This document shows positions 9,998 to 18,291 of a stretch of 64,000 nt of DNA, piece after piece. The notes under the pieces are model-generated. The model was not told the origin of the DNA, searched no databases, and saw only the letters and a list, made by a program, of their open reading frames with translations. The stretch spans positions 930,429 through 994,428 of the forward strand of contig NZ_PQBZ01000034.1 in the NCBI RefSeq assembly GCF_002964665.1, in the 5' to 3' direction. Both the position numbers and the translations under genes were made by a program. The DNA comes from Pseudoalteromonas sp. T1lg23B. GTDB taxonomy: Bacteria; Pseudomonadota; Gammaproteobacteria; Enterobacterales; Alteromonadaceae. Position 1 is the first letter of the stretch, and each line of letters begins with the position of its first letter.

Positions 9998-11152
9998 TTA
10001 TGCGCCATCGCCTTCATGCGTTGGCGCCTGTCTGTACTTTTCAATAACCTGAGTAATAAAGTCAGTCGTCAATTGGTTTATCACCCCACTTTCTGCATTT
10101 AACAGCAAACTGAATCCTACATTCAAAGCGGGTATTACAACCAAATCAGTTCGATAACCTTGCACCCAACCGCTGTGATACATGATAAATTCACCATCAA
10201 AATCATATATACGCCAACCTAATCCGTAAAATGCCTCATTGACATGATCACGCCAAATTCGTCTTCTCAATTCCCTTTTAGTGTGTGTATAAGGCCTGCT
10301 TTGTAGTGTTAATGCGTCCAATGACAAAACTTCAGGATAAAGACCAAGCTGTGCTTTTAACCATTGCACCATGTCATTGGCACTGGCGTTGACACCCGCC
10401 GCTGGCGCAACTTTGTAGTAGTGAGGTTTAAGTTTTGCGGTATGCCAGCGTTTGCGTCCAAGTACATGTGGTAACGCATGGTTATCGTCCTTTAGCATAC
10501 TCTCAAGACCCACACCTCCATCATTCATCTTTAATGGTGTGAAAATAAACTCCTGCAACCAGCGCTCATAAGACATACCCGTCGCATGCAAAATCACATC
10601 GGAAATCAAGCTAAACATGGCATTTTGATAGCCATAGCATTGTCCAGGCGTACAAATTCGCTCAACCTTTATTAAACGTTCAACAATTTGTTCATATGAC
10701 ATTCTGGATTCTATGAGGTTATCGTAAGCATTTGGCACCAAGCCACTGGAATGGCTAAGTAAATGATAAACCTTGAGGGATTGATAATCGGTCCCTTTCA
10801 AGTAAGGTAAATATGTACTCACATACTCATCTAACTCCAAATATTGCGCACTCGCCAGTTTTGCTGTTAAAGAGCCTGCGAATGTCTTGGAGACCGATGC
10901 GAGACGAAAGCGCGTATTTTCATCAACCTTTTGACCTTTATTAACTTTGGTTTTGCCATATCCCTTCGCTAAAGAGCCAAATTTACCATGTACGACGCTC
11001 AATGCTGCACCTGGAATTGATTTTTCTTTTAGTTTTCGCTCGACTTGCTTAGAATAGCTGTTCAAAAATTGGTGCCACTGCTGCTTTTTGTCTTCTGATG
11101 CAACTGTATTAGTCGCAAACAGCCAGAAGACAATAAGAACTAAATACTTCAT
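9998..11152 (-). CDS. Serine hydrolase, beta-lactamase class C / penicillin-binding-protein fold, secreted
   Basis: 384 residues with an N-terminal signal peptide (residues 1-19, hydrophobic core LVLIVFWLFA, probable cleavage after VAS). The class C-like active-site triad is complete: Ser86-Val-Ser-Lys89, Tyr175-Gln-Asn177 and His326-Ser-Gly328, the last replacing the KTG box. This is the pattern of the broad Beta-lactamase (PF00144) family, whose members include esterases, D-aminopeptidases and DD-peptidases as well as AmpC. The substrate cannot be assigned, and nothing points to true AmpC resistance. It converges on yhbY with five bases between stops and is a single-gene unit. Confidence 0.85.
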   Translation of the reverse strand: MKYLVLIVFWLFATNTVASEDKKQQWHQFLNSYSKQVERKLKEKSIPGAALSVVHGKFGSLAKGYGKTKVNKGQKVDENTRFRLASVSKTFAGSLTAKLASAQYLELDEYVSTYLPYLKGTDYQSLKVYHLLSHSSGLVPNAYDNLIESRMSYEQIVERLIKVERICTPGQCYGYQNAMFSLISDVILHATGMSYERWLQEFIFTPLKMNDGGVGLESMLKDDNHALPHVLGRKRWHTAKLKPHYYKVAPAAGVNASANDMVQWLKAQLGLYPEVLSLDALTLQSRPYTHTKRELRRRIWRDHVNEAFYGLGWRIYDFDGEFIMYHSGWVQGYRTDLVVIPALNVGFSLLLNAESGVINQLTTDFITQVIEKYRQAPTHEGDGA

Positions 11153-11249
11153 AAAAACTCGTTAAACTAGAATTCATTAAAGTTTATCACGAAGTTAGCT
11201 TGTGTTTACATCATCAATTGAGACTTAAACTGTAACAAGAGGTACATGA

Positions 11250-12053
11250 ATGCGTTTTCTGCTTATTTTTATTACTTTGGCTTTCTCGTTTGGTTGTTCT
11301 TTGACTCCCGAGATGGCACCTAAACTAAATGTGCCTCCTAAGCCCATATTAAGTAAGGAAATTTATCAGCTTAGCTATAGTACCGAATTAGACTCAGCAA
11401 GAATAAAGTCGGTACAGTTGCCAGCTCACCCTATTGAGAAAACTAATTCAGTACGAATTGTAGCTGATAAAGTCGCCATGACAGACACCTTGAAATCCCA
11501 CATTGAGCGTGCGCTCAAAAAACACGGATTAAAAATTGTTACCACTAAAAAAGCGGATTATGTACTTAACATCCATCAGCTAGATCTCACTTTTGGTCCA
11601 AATAAAACATATGTCTTAAATGCGCCTAAAACATCTCATGCTTTGTATCAACTTGTCACACAAAAATCACCTAGCTATCAATGTAGTAATATAATCGCTA
11701 GCGTGAGCATGCGTTTGACTCACATTGCGTCATCCGATGTTGTATGGTTCGCAAAGTCGTCGATTGATAGTGCCAGTTTTCAAGGTATCCCATTGCAATT
11801 TAGCTATACCAAAGAGCAAAAGATAACCAATGAACATGATGTAGTGTCGTTTATCGTTTCACAAAATACCGAGCAAGCCAGAATTGCGCGCGCAGACACA
11901 CCTGTTGATGTACCTAAGTATATTGTTGAGGATGTGATTAGCGAGCCACAAAAAGTCGCAGGTGCGTGTACCGAAACAGAAGTAAGTGCGCTTAGCAGTG
12001 CCATGCATCAACAACTTGCAGCAGTCTTGATTGATAAAATTAATGTCCTATAG
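11250..12053 (+). CDS. Predicted outer-membrane lipoprotein of unknown function
   Basis: 267 residues. The N-terminus (MRFLLIFITLAFSFGC) is a lipoprotein signal with the lipid-accepting Cys16; Ser at +2 predicts sorting to the outer membrane by Lol. The AGAGG ribosome site at about 11238 fits the ATG at 11250. The mature part has short alternating hydrophobic segments and a segment rich in Lys around IERALKKHGLKIV, followed by YVLNIHQLDL, suggesting a small alpha/beta domain like those of envelope assembly lipoproteins. I do not recognise the family. It precedes the MipA-like gene and a two-component system, which suggests an envelope role. Confidence 0.75.
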   Translation: MRFLLIFITLAFSFGCSLTPEMAPKLNVPPKPILSKEIYQLSYSTELDSARIKSVQLPAHPIEKTNSVRIVADKVAMTDTLKSHIERALKKHGLKIVTTKKADYVLNIHQLDLTFGPNKTYVLNAPKTSHALYQLVTQKSPSYQCSNIIASVSMRLTHIASSDVVWFAKSSIDSASFQGIPLQFSYTKEQKITNEHDVVSFIVSQNTEQARIARADTPVDVPKYIVEDVISEPQKVAGACTETEVSALSSAMHQQLAAVLIDKINVL

Positions 12054-12165
12054 GCTAAATAATATCGAAACCCGTGCTTGCGCGTAAGCCACACACAACA
12101 ATTTTTTACAGATACTAACGCCGCATTCAATATAATGTTCATCAATTTAGTTGTTGGTGAACATT

Positions 12166-13008
12166 ATGCTCCGCACCTTAGCACTCTTAATACTCATCAC
12201 TGTTTTTTTGCCTTCGGCAGTTAATGCGAGTAATCGCTTGTATTCTGACAACACGCTCACGCCCACTGATGGCCTGTATCTTGATATCAATATCGGCGTG
12301 GGTTACCTCTTCGAAGATTCCTATCTCATCGGTGCGAATGCGACAAGAGATGGTGTAGAGTTGTTTAATATTAATGTCTTTGCGTCATATGAGAACTGGT
12401 ATTTGGATGTTGATCGCAGCCAACTGAGTGGAGGCTGGATACTTGGCTACAGTGCCCTTGAACATAATGATTGGGATGTAGATATTATTGTTACACAAGC
12501 ACAGGATGGCTTTGATGAAAAAGGCTTTGATTTGTATAGTTCAGATGAGATCCCTGAACTAAAAGGTATTACTAAACGAAAATTTGACCTGACAGGCGGG
12601 TTACGTTTAAGCCGCAGATTCACAGACGATCAAGTATCATTAGAATTATTGCAAGACATAAGTAGTACCCATAACGGTTGGATAGTCAGTGCTTTTTACA
12701 GCAAAATTATCCCCTGGCAAAACTGGGAGTTTAGAACCGCGCTTGGTGTCAATTTTTATTCCAAAGACTTTACTAATTATTATTTTGGTATTTCTCCTCA
12801 AGAACAAAGAATTGACCGAGCTGTATATCGTCCTACCAGCGCGATGGGAGTGGTCTACGAGTTTCACGCAGAATATCCACTGCACGAAAACTGGATTTTC
12901 CTAGCTGGTTGGATGACTACTTGGTTTTCAGAACAAATTTATCACAGCCCCATTGTTGCTCAAAACTACCAACATAAGGCGAAAATCGGTGTGCGGTATG
13001 TATTTTAG
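12166..13008 (+). CDS. MipA/OmpV-family outer membrane beta-barrel protein
   Basis: 280 residues from ATG 12166, which has GGTGA five bases upstream; a TTG at 12151 would add five residues. A signal peptide (LRTLALLILITVFLPSAVNA) is followed by about 250 residues of alternating hydrophobic strands with many aromatic residues, and the protein ends RYVF: a terminal Phe preceded by alternating aromatics is the usual recognition signal for the BAM machinery. Features such as GLYLDINIGVGYLFEDSYL and a strand-rich C-terminus resemble the MipA/OmpV (MltA-interacting) family. OmpV relatives are often next to an OmpR-type two-component system, as here. Assignment is by overall character, not by a catalytic motif. 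Confidence 0.7.
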   Translation: MLRTLALLILITVFLPSAVNASNRLYSDNTLTPTDGLYLDINIGVGYLFEDSYLIGANATRDGVELFNINVFASYENWYLDVDRSQLSGGWILGYSALEHNDWDVDIIVTQAQDGFDEKGFDLYSSDEIPELKGITKRKFDLTGGLRLSRRFTDDQVSLELLQDISSTHNGWIVSAFYSKIIPWQNWEFRTALGVNFYSKDFTNYYFGISPQEQRIDRAVYRPTSAMGVVYEFHAEYPLHENWIFLAGWMTTWFSEQIYHSPIVAQNYQHKAKIGVRYVF

Positions 13009-13177
13009 TGAGTGATCATCAGTGCCTAAATCAATACGAGAAATCTTTTGATTTGCATACTTTACCAATAACACAGCACTGATGAATGACAGCACTAAAT
13101 TAGTCAGGCAAAATCAAACCAATGCCTGTGAGTATGTATGATTAAACAGCAAATATAATACGTTAGAGGGTTTTAAA

Positions 13178-13885
13178 ATGGATAATTACGGTACGATTTT
13201 ACTCGTCGAAGATGACGAATCTCTATCTCAATGGGTCGCGGATTATTTAAATGGCCAAGGATACACAACCCATATCTGCCCTCGAGGAGACCAAGTGGTC
13301 GCCATGGTGAAGTCTCTTAGCCCTGATATCGTACTTTTGGATGTTATGCTACCTGGCCAAGATGGAATAAGCGTATGCCGCGAACTTCGCCAGTTTTACC
13401 AACATCCGATCATTATGCTGACAGCCAAAGACGAAGAAATGGATGAAGTAATAGGTCTTGAAGTCGGCGCCAGTGACTATGTAATAAAGCCAGTTAGACC
13501 TCGTGCTTTGTTAGCTAGGATTAAAGCCATGTTGCGCGCATCAAATGAGCAAAAAACTTCCAATACAAATAATGATACATCACTATGTGTTGGTAACTTG
13601 AGCATTGACACTCAAGCACGCAAAGTACTCGTGCAAGGTAAAGAAGTGAATATTTCTAGTGCTGAGTATCTGCTGCTTCACTTTTTGGCATCCAACGCTG
13701 GGGAAGTTGTCTCTAGAGATGCGGTATTCAAAGCCACCAAAGGGCGTGAATATGATGGGCTGGACAGAAGCGTAGATGTGCTCATCTCAGCCTTGCGTAA
13801 AAAGTTCAACGATGACCCACAGCACCCAGAAAAAATTAAAACCATATGGGGTAAAGGCTACTTAATGGTTCCAAGCGCATGGTAA
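13178..13885 (+). CDS. OmpR/PhoB-family response regulator
   Basis: 235 residues. The receiver domain carries the acidic pair in LLVEDDES (about 11-13), phospho-acceptor Asp55 in IVLLDVMLPG, the switch Thr in IIMLTAKD and Lys in YVIKPV. The C-terminal winged-helix domain (about 132-233) has the typical SSAEYLLLHFLASNAGEVVSR, DRSVDVLISALRKKF and WGKGYLMVP. It binds DNA as a dimer on phosphorylation. It lies 11 bases upstream of the sensor kinase gene and 169 bases downstream of the MipA-like gene, a likely target. The signal is unknown; RstA/RstB is the closest well-known type. Confidence 0.92.
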   Translation: MDNYGTILLVEDDESLSQWVADYLNGQGYTTHICPRGDQVVAMVKSLSPDIVLLDVMLPGQDGISVCRELRQFYQHPIIMLTAKDEEMDEVIGLEVGASDYVIKPVRPRALLARIKAMLRASNEQKTSNTNNDTSLCVGNLSIDTQARKVLVQGKEVNISSAEYLLLHFLASNAGEVVSRDAVFKATKGREYDGLDRSVDVLISALRKKFNDDPQHPEKIKTIWGKGYLMVPSAW

Positions 13886-13896
13886 AAGGCTAATTT

Positions 13897-15186
13897 GTGA
13901 GAAAGCTTTATATTTATTTGCTCACCAGTGCCTTAGTTTCAATCGTCGTTTTAGGTTGGCTAATTGATATATTTAGCGAGCAAACCTTGGAAGTCGATGA
14001 TAATTTCGGCTGGCAAAGCACACTGGCCAGCGGTGTTGCAAAACAAACCGCAAGGCAACCTGTTTCACTCAGAGCTGATTACATTGCAGCTTTGAGCGAT
14101 GACTACGGTTTAGCTATTAGTTACAAACAAGGCGACACCTTGGCCGTGCCATCCGAACTCAAAGAGCAAATGCTCACAGGTAAAGGCCTAATTTTAGAAG
14201 ATCAGCAAGGTTTTTATCTCCTAAAAACCAATCATGCATTACTCCCTGACTATCTTGAACTGCGTTTAGATAAACCAGCAGACCAACAAGACAATGATGC
14301 AATACTGACGTTATTGTTTTATACCGGTGTATGTACCTTTATGTGGTTTATACTCTCCCCGTTAGCAAAGCGTTTATCGGTACTAACTGAGGCAGCTAAA
14401 CAATTTGCAAGCGGTAATTTGAGTGCAAGAATCGCTACCGATAAGTTCACTTATATCAAAGATGTTGAGCTGACATTTAATCGAATGGCAAGTCAAATTG
14501 ACAAACTGCTGGCAGAGAACAAACTCCTCGCATCAAGTTTATCGCACGATATACGAACTCCTGTTGCCTGTCTTCGCTTTGGATTGGACGCAGCATTGGA
14601 CGAAAAAGACATTCATCAAGTTCATAGTATTTTGAATAGAATGGAAAAAGACTTAGATCAAATGGAGGATATGCTAGCCAGTTATCTATCATTTGCTACC
14701 TTAGAACAAAAAGCGCACTTGCTGAACTTTGAATCGACCGATGCGACTTCTTATTTTGTCTCACTCATAGAACAAGTAGCCCCAAAGCTTAAAAATGCGG
14801 GTCTACGAATTGACTATGAAATCGAGCCACACCTAGACATATATGCAGACTTACACTGGTTGGCAAGAGCGGTAACAAACCTGCTTTCTAACGCCAGTGA
14901 TTTTGCAACTCAAACTGTTCTTGTTAGAGTGGTCAGTGACGGCCTAGTTATTCAGGTTCACGTTGAGGATGATGGCCCAGGTATTGCCCCACAAAACTGG
15001 CACAAAGTCTTTAGTCCATTTTTCCAAGAGCAATCACATCGCAATCGGGCTGGAAAGAGTTACGGCCTAGGACTGGCAATTGTAGCTAAGGTCGTCGATT
15101 GGCATCATGGCAAAGCCAGCGTATCGCAATCTGATACTTTAGGTGGCGCAAAATTCACCTTAACTTTGCCTTGTAAAGCTAAGTGA
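13897..15186 (+). CDS. Two-component sensor histidine kinase (HAMP-HisKA-HATPase)
   Basis: 429 residues starting at GTG 13897. Membrane topology: helix 1 at about 4-23, a ~110-residue periplasmic sensor, helix 2 at about 134-153. Then a HAMP domain (about 154-206), the HisKA box SLSHDIRTPVACL with His217, and a HATPase domain with N-box NLLSNASDF, G1-box EDDGPGIAP, F-box FSPFF and G2-box GLGLAI. It would phosphorylate the response regulator encoded just upstream. The compact periplasmic domain has no recognised ligand motif. RstB-like by layout; the signal is not known. Confidence 0.92.
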   Translation: MRKLYIYLLTSALVSIVVLGWLIDIFSEQTLEVDDNFGWQSTLASGVAKQTARQPVSLRADYIAALSDDYGLAISYKQGDTLAVPSELKEQMLTGKGLILEDQQGFYLLKTNHALLPDYLELRLDKPADQQDNDAILTLLFYTGVCTFMWFILSPLAKRLSVLTEAAKQFASGNLSARIATDKFTYIKDVELTFNRMASQIDKLLAENKLLASSLSHDIRTPVACLRFGLDAALDEKDIHQVHSILNRMEKDLDQMEDMLASYLSFATLEQKAHLLNFESTDATSYFVSLIEQVAPKLKNAGLRIDYEIEPHLDIYADLHWLARAVTNLLSNASDFATQTVLVRVVSDGLVIQVHVEDDGPGIAPQNWHKVFSPFFQEQSHRNRAGKSYGLGLAIVAKVVDWHHGKASVSQSDTLGGAKFTLTLPCKAK

Positions 15187-15226
15187 GCAGCGTAAAGTAA
15201 TACTCACATCAGGCAGCTGCTTTTTT
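15186..15226 (+). terminator. Possible Rho-independent terminator after the sensor kinase
   Basis: Arms AGCAGC (15186-15191) and GCTGCT (15216-15221) flank a long 24-base loop and lead into a run of six T. The stem is short and the loop long, so this is tentative. Confidence 0.3.
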
Positions 15227-15421
15227 AGTTAATCGACCGAAAAGCAATAACTTATACTCAGCAGTTGAATTTTTAGCCTGGCGAGCTAGTGTTACACTCA
15301 TAAAATCGCCAAAATATTGCGCTAGATCATGGCATTATTAATAACAATTAGCGCTTTTTATTTCGCTGTATTTACAGTAGATTGTCAGCCGCCGTAAAAA
15401 AAAATAGAGAAGTAAAATAAT

Positions 15422-16768
15422 ATGAGCACTGTGCGCGGAGAATTTAGTTCTCGCTTTGGATTCATCATGGCAGCAGCGGGATCAGCTGTTGGCCTTGGTA
15501 ACATTTGGGGTTTTCCCACTCAAACCGCTAGCAATGGTGGGGCGGCTTTCGTTTTGGTTTATTTGGTGCTTGCGTTTTGTTTAGCCTATCCGGCTTTAAT
15601 GGCTGAATTAGTTATCGGACGACACGGTCAAGCGAACGCGGTATCGTCACTTCAAAAGCTCTCTGGGAATGCATTCAATAAACGCTTTGCTTTCGGTGTG
15701 GGCTTTGGTGGTATTATTTGCGCAGGTCTTATCCTCAGTTTTTATGCAATTGTTGCTGGCTGGATGTTTAGTGCAACGTTGGAACCCATCGCTAAACTAA
15801 CCAGTTTATCGGACACCGCACAATGGCTAAACAGCCAATCACTCGCTAGAGACTTGATTTTTACTGCATTATTTGTGGTCTTAACTATTTCGATTATCAG
15901 TAAAGGCGTCGAAAATGGTATTGAGAAATGGTCGAAACGATTAATGCCCGCTCTATTGGGTATCCTATTTTTACTTATCGCTTATGTTTTAATGCAAGAA
16001 GGCGCCAGTGAAGGTCTAAAGGCTTATCTCGTGCCAGATTTCTCTTCCATCTTAAACCCTGAGTTGTTAGTTAGCGCACTAGGACAAGCATTCTTTTCGC
16101 TTTCTTTAGGAACCAGCGTAATGATTATTTACGGCTCTTACATTAGTAGGCAAGAGAACTTAGTGTCTTTGGGGGCGTATGTAACATTAATAGATGTGTT
16201 TATTGCCTTTGTCGCGGGTCTACTAATTATACCGGCAATGTACGTAGCTCAAGCTCAGGGAGTTGAGATATTTGGCCCAAGTGGACAACTTCTCTCAGAA
16301 GACACCCTAGTATTTCAAGTTTTGCCAGCGCTATTTGAAAGTATGGGAGAGGTGGGTTTATTTGTAGGCTTTGCGTTCTTTGCACTAATGAGCATTGCCG
16401 CATTAACCTCTTCTATCTCGATGCTTGAAGCCCCCGTGTCGTACGCAGTAGAGCGCTTTGCTTTATCGCGTTTACAAGCAACCTGGGTAATTGGTGGCCT
16501 CATTTCATTGGTTAGTTTTACCATTATTTTTAACTTCAGCAGCTTGTTTGGATTTGTTGTAAGTTTAACCACTCAGTTCGGTCAGCCACTCATAGGGATG
16601 TTTTGCTGTATCTTTGTGGGTTGGATCTGGCATAGAAACGGATTGCTAACAGAGATTAAAAGTGGCTACCCTGATGCCGAGCACAGTGTGTTTTGGAAAA
16701 TATGGCCTTGGTATATCAAGTTCGTTTGTCCACTTGCCATTGCTTTGGTGTTTATCCATACGCTATAG
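15422..16768 (+). CDS. Neurotransmitter:sodium symporter (NSS/SNF) family transporter
   Basis: Inner-membrane Na+-coupled uptake transporter with the LeuT fold. 448 residues with about 11-12 hydrophobic helices. The N-terminal family signature covers the unwound TM1 that binds Na+ and substrate: FIMAAAGSAVGLGNIWGFP, followed by NGGAAFVLVYLVL. The later SLGTSVMIIYGSY (TM6 region) and ALTSSISMLEAPV (TM8) segments are also typical of bacterial NSS proteins. Substrate is probably an amino acid, perhaps hydrophobic or aromatic, but cannot be fixed from sequence. Single-gene unit ending in a convergent intergenic region. Confidence 0.92.
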   Translation: MSTVRGEFSSRFGFIMAAAGSAVGLGNIWGFPTQTASNGGAAFVLVYLVLAFCLAYPALMAELVIGRHGQANAVSSLQKLSGNAFNKRFAFGVGFGGIICAGLILSFYAIVAGWMFSATLEPIAKLTSLSDTAQWLNSQSLARDLIFTALFVVLTISIISKGVENGIEKWSKRLMPALLGILFLLIAYVLMQEGASEGLKAYLVPDFSSILNPELLVSALGQAFFSLSLGTSVMIIYGSYISRQENLVSLGAYVTLIDVFIAFVAGLLIIPAMYVAQAQGVEIFGPSGQLLSEDTLVFQVLPALFESMGEVGLFVGFAFFALMSIAALTSSISMLEAPVSYAVERFALSRLQATWVIGGLISLVSFTIIFNFSSLFGFVVSLTTQFGQPLIGMFCCIFVGWIWHRNGLLTEIKSGYPDAEHSVFWKIWPWYIKFVCPLAIALVFIHTL

Positions 16769-16784
16769 GCTATAGCTTGAAAGT

Positions 16785-16804
16785 AGGCCTGAGAAATCAG
16801 GCCT
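16785..16804. terminator. Hairpin between converging transporter and elaA genes
   Basis: Perfect 8-bp stem AGGCCTGA/TCAGGCCT with a GAAA tetraloop, between two converging stop codons. There is no strong T-run on either side, so it may act weakly or only with Rho. GNRA-type loops often stabilise such ends. Confidence 0.5.
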
Positions 16805-16828
16805 TGCACAAGCTGCGGTAGGTTCACA

Positions 16829-17281
16829 TTATTTGAGCGCCGAATTTAATCTCATATCTTGGTGCGGTATACCATCTTCTAAGTATTCATCACCTTCATT
16901 TACAAATCCTAAAGATTGATAAAATTTCAACAAGTATGTCTGTGCGCTGAGCACTACATCATTCCCATTAAAATGTGTATTGCATACCTCTAGTGCTTTT
17001 TCCATCAAGGGGCTAGCCAAACCTTTACCTCGCGCATTGGGCATTACTAATACGCGCCCTATTGCGCATTCGTGGTATGACTTTCTGTATACCCGCGCAT
17101 AGGCGCACAGGGATTCTCCATCATAAGCCATTACATGGAAGGTTTCTGGTTGTCTATCTATCTCATCCAATTCAGGATAGGCACACTGTTGTTCGACCAC
17201 AAAAACGTCGACGCGGGCCTTAAGTAAACCAAACAAGGTGTTTATATCAAGTTGTGAAAAGGTATTTACCTGCCAATGCAT
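16829..17281 (-). CDS. elaA: ElaA-like GNAT N-acetyltransferase
   Basis: 150 residues from the ATG at 17281, which has GGAG eight bases upstream (complement at 17290-17293). The frame is open further upstream to 17341, but that stretch contains the terminator of the preceding gene, so the inner start is clearly correct. The GNAT acetyl-CoA site is IGRVLVMPNARGKGLASPLM (the R/Q-x-x-G-x-G/A pattern), and the C-terminus FYQSLGFVNEGDEYLEDGIPH matches E. coli ElaA (153 residues), as does the N-terminal LLKARVDVFVVEQQCAYPELD. Acceptor substrate unknown. Confidence 0.88.
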   Translation of the reverse strand: MHWQVNTFSQLDINTLFGLLKARVDVFVVEQQCAYPELDEIDRQPETFHVMAYDGESLCAYARVYRKSYHECAIGRVLVMPNARGKGLASPLMEKALEVCNTHFNGNDVVLSAQTYLLKFYQSLGFVNEGDEYLEDGIPHQDMRLNSALK

Positions 17282-17299
17282 TAGTTTCACTCCAAATAA

Positions 17300-17325
17300 C
17301 AAAAAAGCCCAGCAATGCTGGGCTC
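17300..17325 (-). terminator. Rho-independent terminator after the Spo0M-like gene
   Basis: Seven-base stem GCCCAGC/GCTGGGC with a three-base loop, extended by A-T pairs, and six T on the minus strand. It separates the Spo0M-like gene from elaA and ends just upstream of the elaA ribosome site. Confidence 0.88.
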
Positions 17326-17346
17326 TATAACTTACACCCACTTTTG

Positions 17347-18090
17347 CTAAGCAAATAGGCGCTCTAGCTGATCACACAACTGTGACAAATTTACTTGGTC
17401 ATGCTCTATCGTCAAGTCTACATATCCATCACCGCGAAATGCTCTATCAAGTTCAATCAACACATGAGTCTTGTGAGCTTCAGGAACGAATGACAATTCA
17501 ACTTCTTGGATACCAAACATCGATTGACGTTGAGGACGGTACTCGAGCTCTTGATAACATCCAGAAACAGTGTGAAAGTTACTCGCTCGCAAATACCCTT
17601 GTTCAACATCGGCTTTCACAAGTCCAAAGCCGAGTTTTTCCATTGCCATCATGCAAGTCTTTATCGCATCATTGGGGTATATATGAAGTGCATCTCGATC
17701 CGTAGGATCTAGTGCTAGGTCAATATCAAGGCCCGTTTCCAGCCATACATGGCTGTGGTTATATCCAGCGTTAAGCTCGGTAAGCGGTGTCTCTGAGTGT
17801 AAACGAGCTTCAAATGGTATGATCTTTCTCTCGTTTGCCGAAACCTCAAACCGCTCGCCTATCTTCCACTTTTCTATTACATGATTTGCAAAGTAATGAC
17901 CATCGTCATTTTCGACTTTTACTTTGGTCATTAACGCCATTTCTAAGCCATTAATTTCCTGACTCACATCACCACCTTCAATGATGATTCTTGCTTGAAA
18001 TTTTTGGCCAGGATGCAAGTGCTCTGTTTCTAATACCGTATCTACTTTTGCCGCACCTATACCAACAGATGCGAGGATCTTTTTAAACAT
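17347..18090 (-). CDS. Spo0M-like (sporulation-control protein family, arrestin fold)
   Basis: 247 residues, cytosolic, no signal peptide. The N-terminus MFKKILASVGIGAAKVDTVLE, the segment LHPGQKFQARIIIEGGDVSQEINGLEMALMTKV and the later EKWKIGERFEVSANERKIIPFEARL are typical of the Spo0M family. These proteins have an arrestin-like beta-sandwich at the N-terminus. In Bacillus Spo0M modulates sporulation; this organism does not sporulate, and the role in gammaproteobacteria is not established. Single-gene unit with its own terminator. Confidence 0.85.
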   Translation of the reverse strand: MFKKILASVGIGAAKVDTVLETEHLHPGQKFQARIIIEGGDVSQEINGLEMALMTKVKVENDDGHYFANHVIEKWKIGERFEVSANERKIIPFEARLHSETPLTELNAGYNHSHVWLETGLDIDLALDPTDRDALHIYPNDAIKTCMMAMEKLGFGLVKADVEQGYLRASNFHTVSGCYQELEYRPQRQSMFGIQEVELSFVPEAHKTHVLIELDRAFRGDGYVDLTIEHDQVNLSQLCDQLERLFA

Positions 18091-18291
18091 TACTTCTCCT
18101 GTGAGAATGTTCCCTTATCGCATCTTAACCACATTTGCAGGATATTGTCAGCGAAAATTTATGGGTTCTTTTATATTATTCAAGAATTCTATAAAAAAGA
18201 TCTGAGTTATCTGCTTTCAAAAGAACTTTTCAATTTATAAATCAGAGAGTTTTGGTACACTGGTGGTAGATAGAACTAACATAGGCACACC

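Noticed and set aside
9998..11152. AmpC beta-lactamase resistance gene
   Set aside because: It has the S-x-x-K, Y-x-N and H-S-G pattern of the wide PF00144 family, but lacks the KTG box and close AmpC resemblance, so resistance cannot be claimed.
15211..15222. GCAGCTGC palindrome before a T-run as a terminator
   Set aside because: A contiguous palindrome has no loop; only the longer-range pairing (15186-15221) could form a hairpin, and that was listed with low confidence.
17282..17341. N-terminal extension of the ElaA-like gene
   Set aside because: The stretch contains the terminator of the upstream gene, and the ribosome site fits only ATG 17281.
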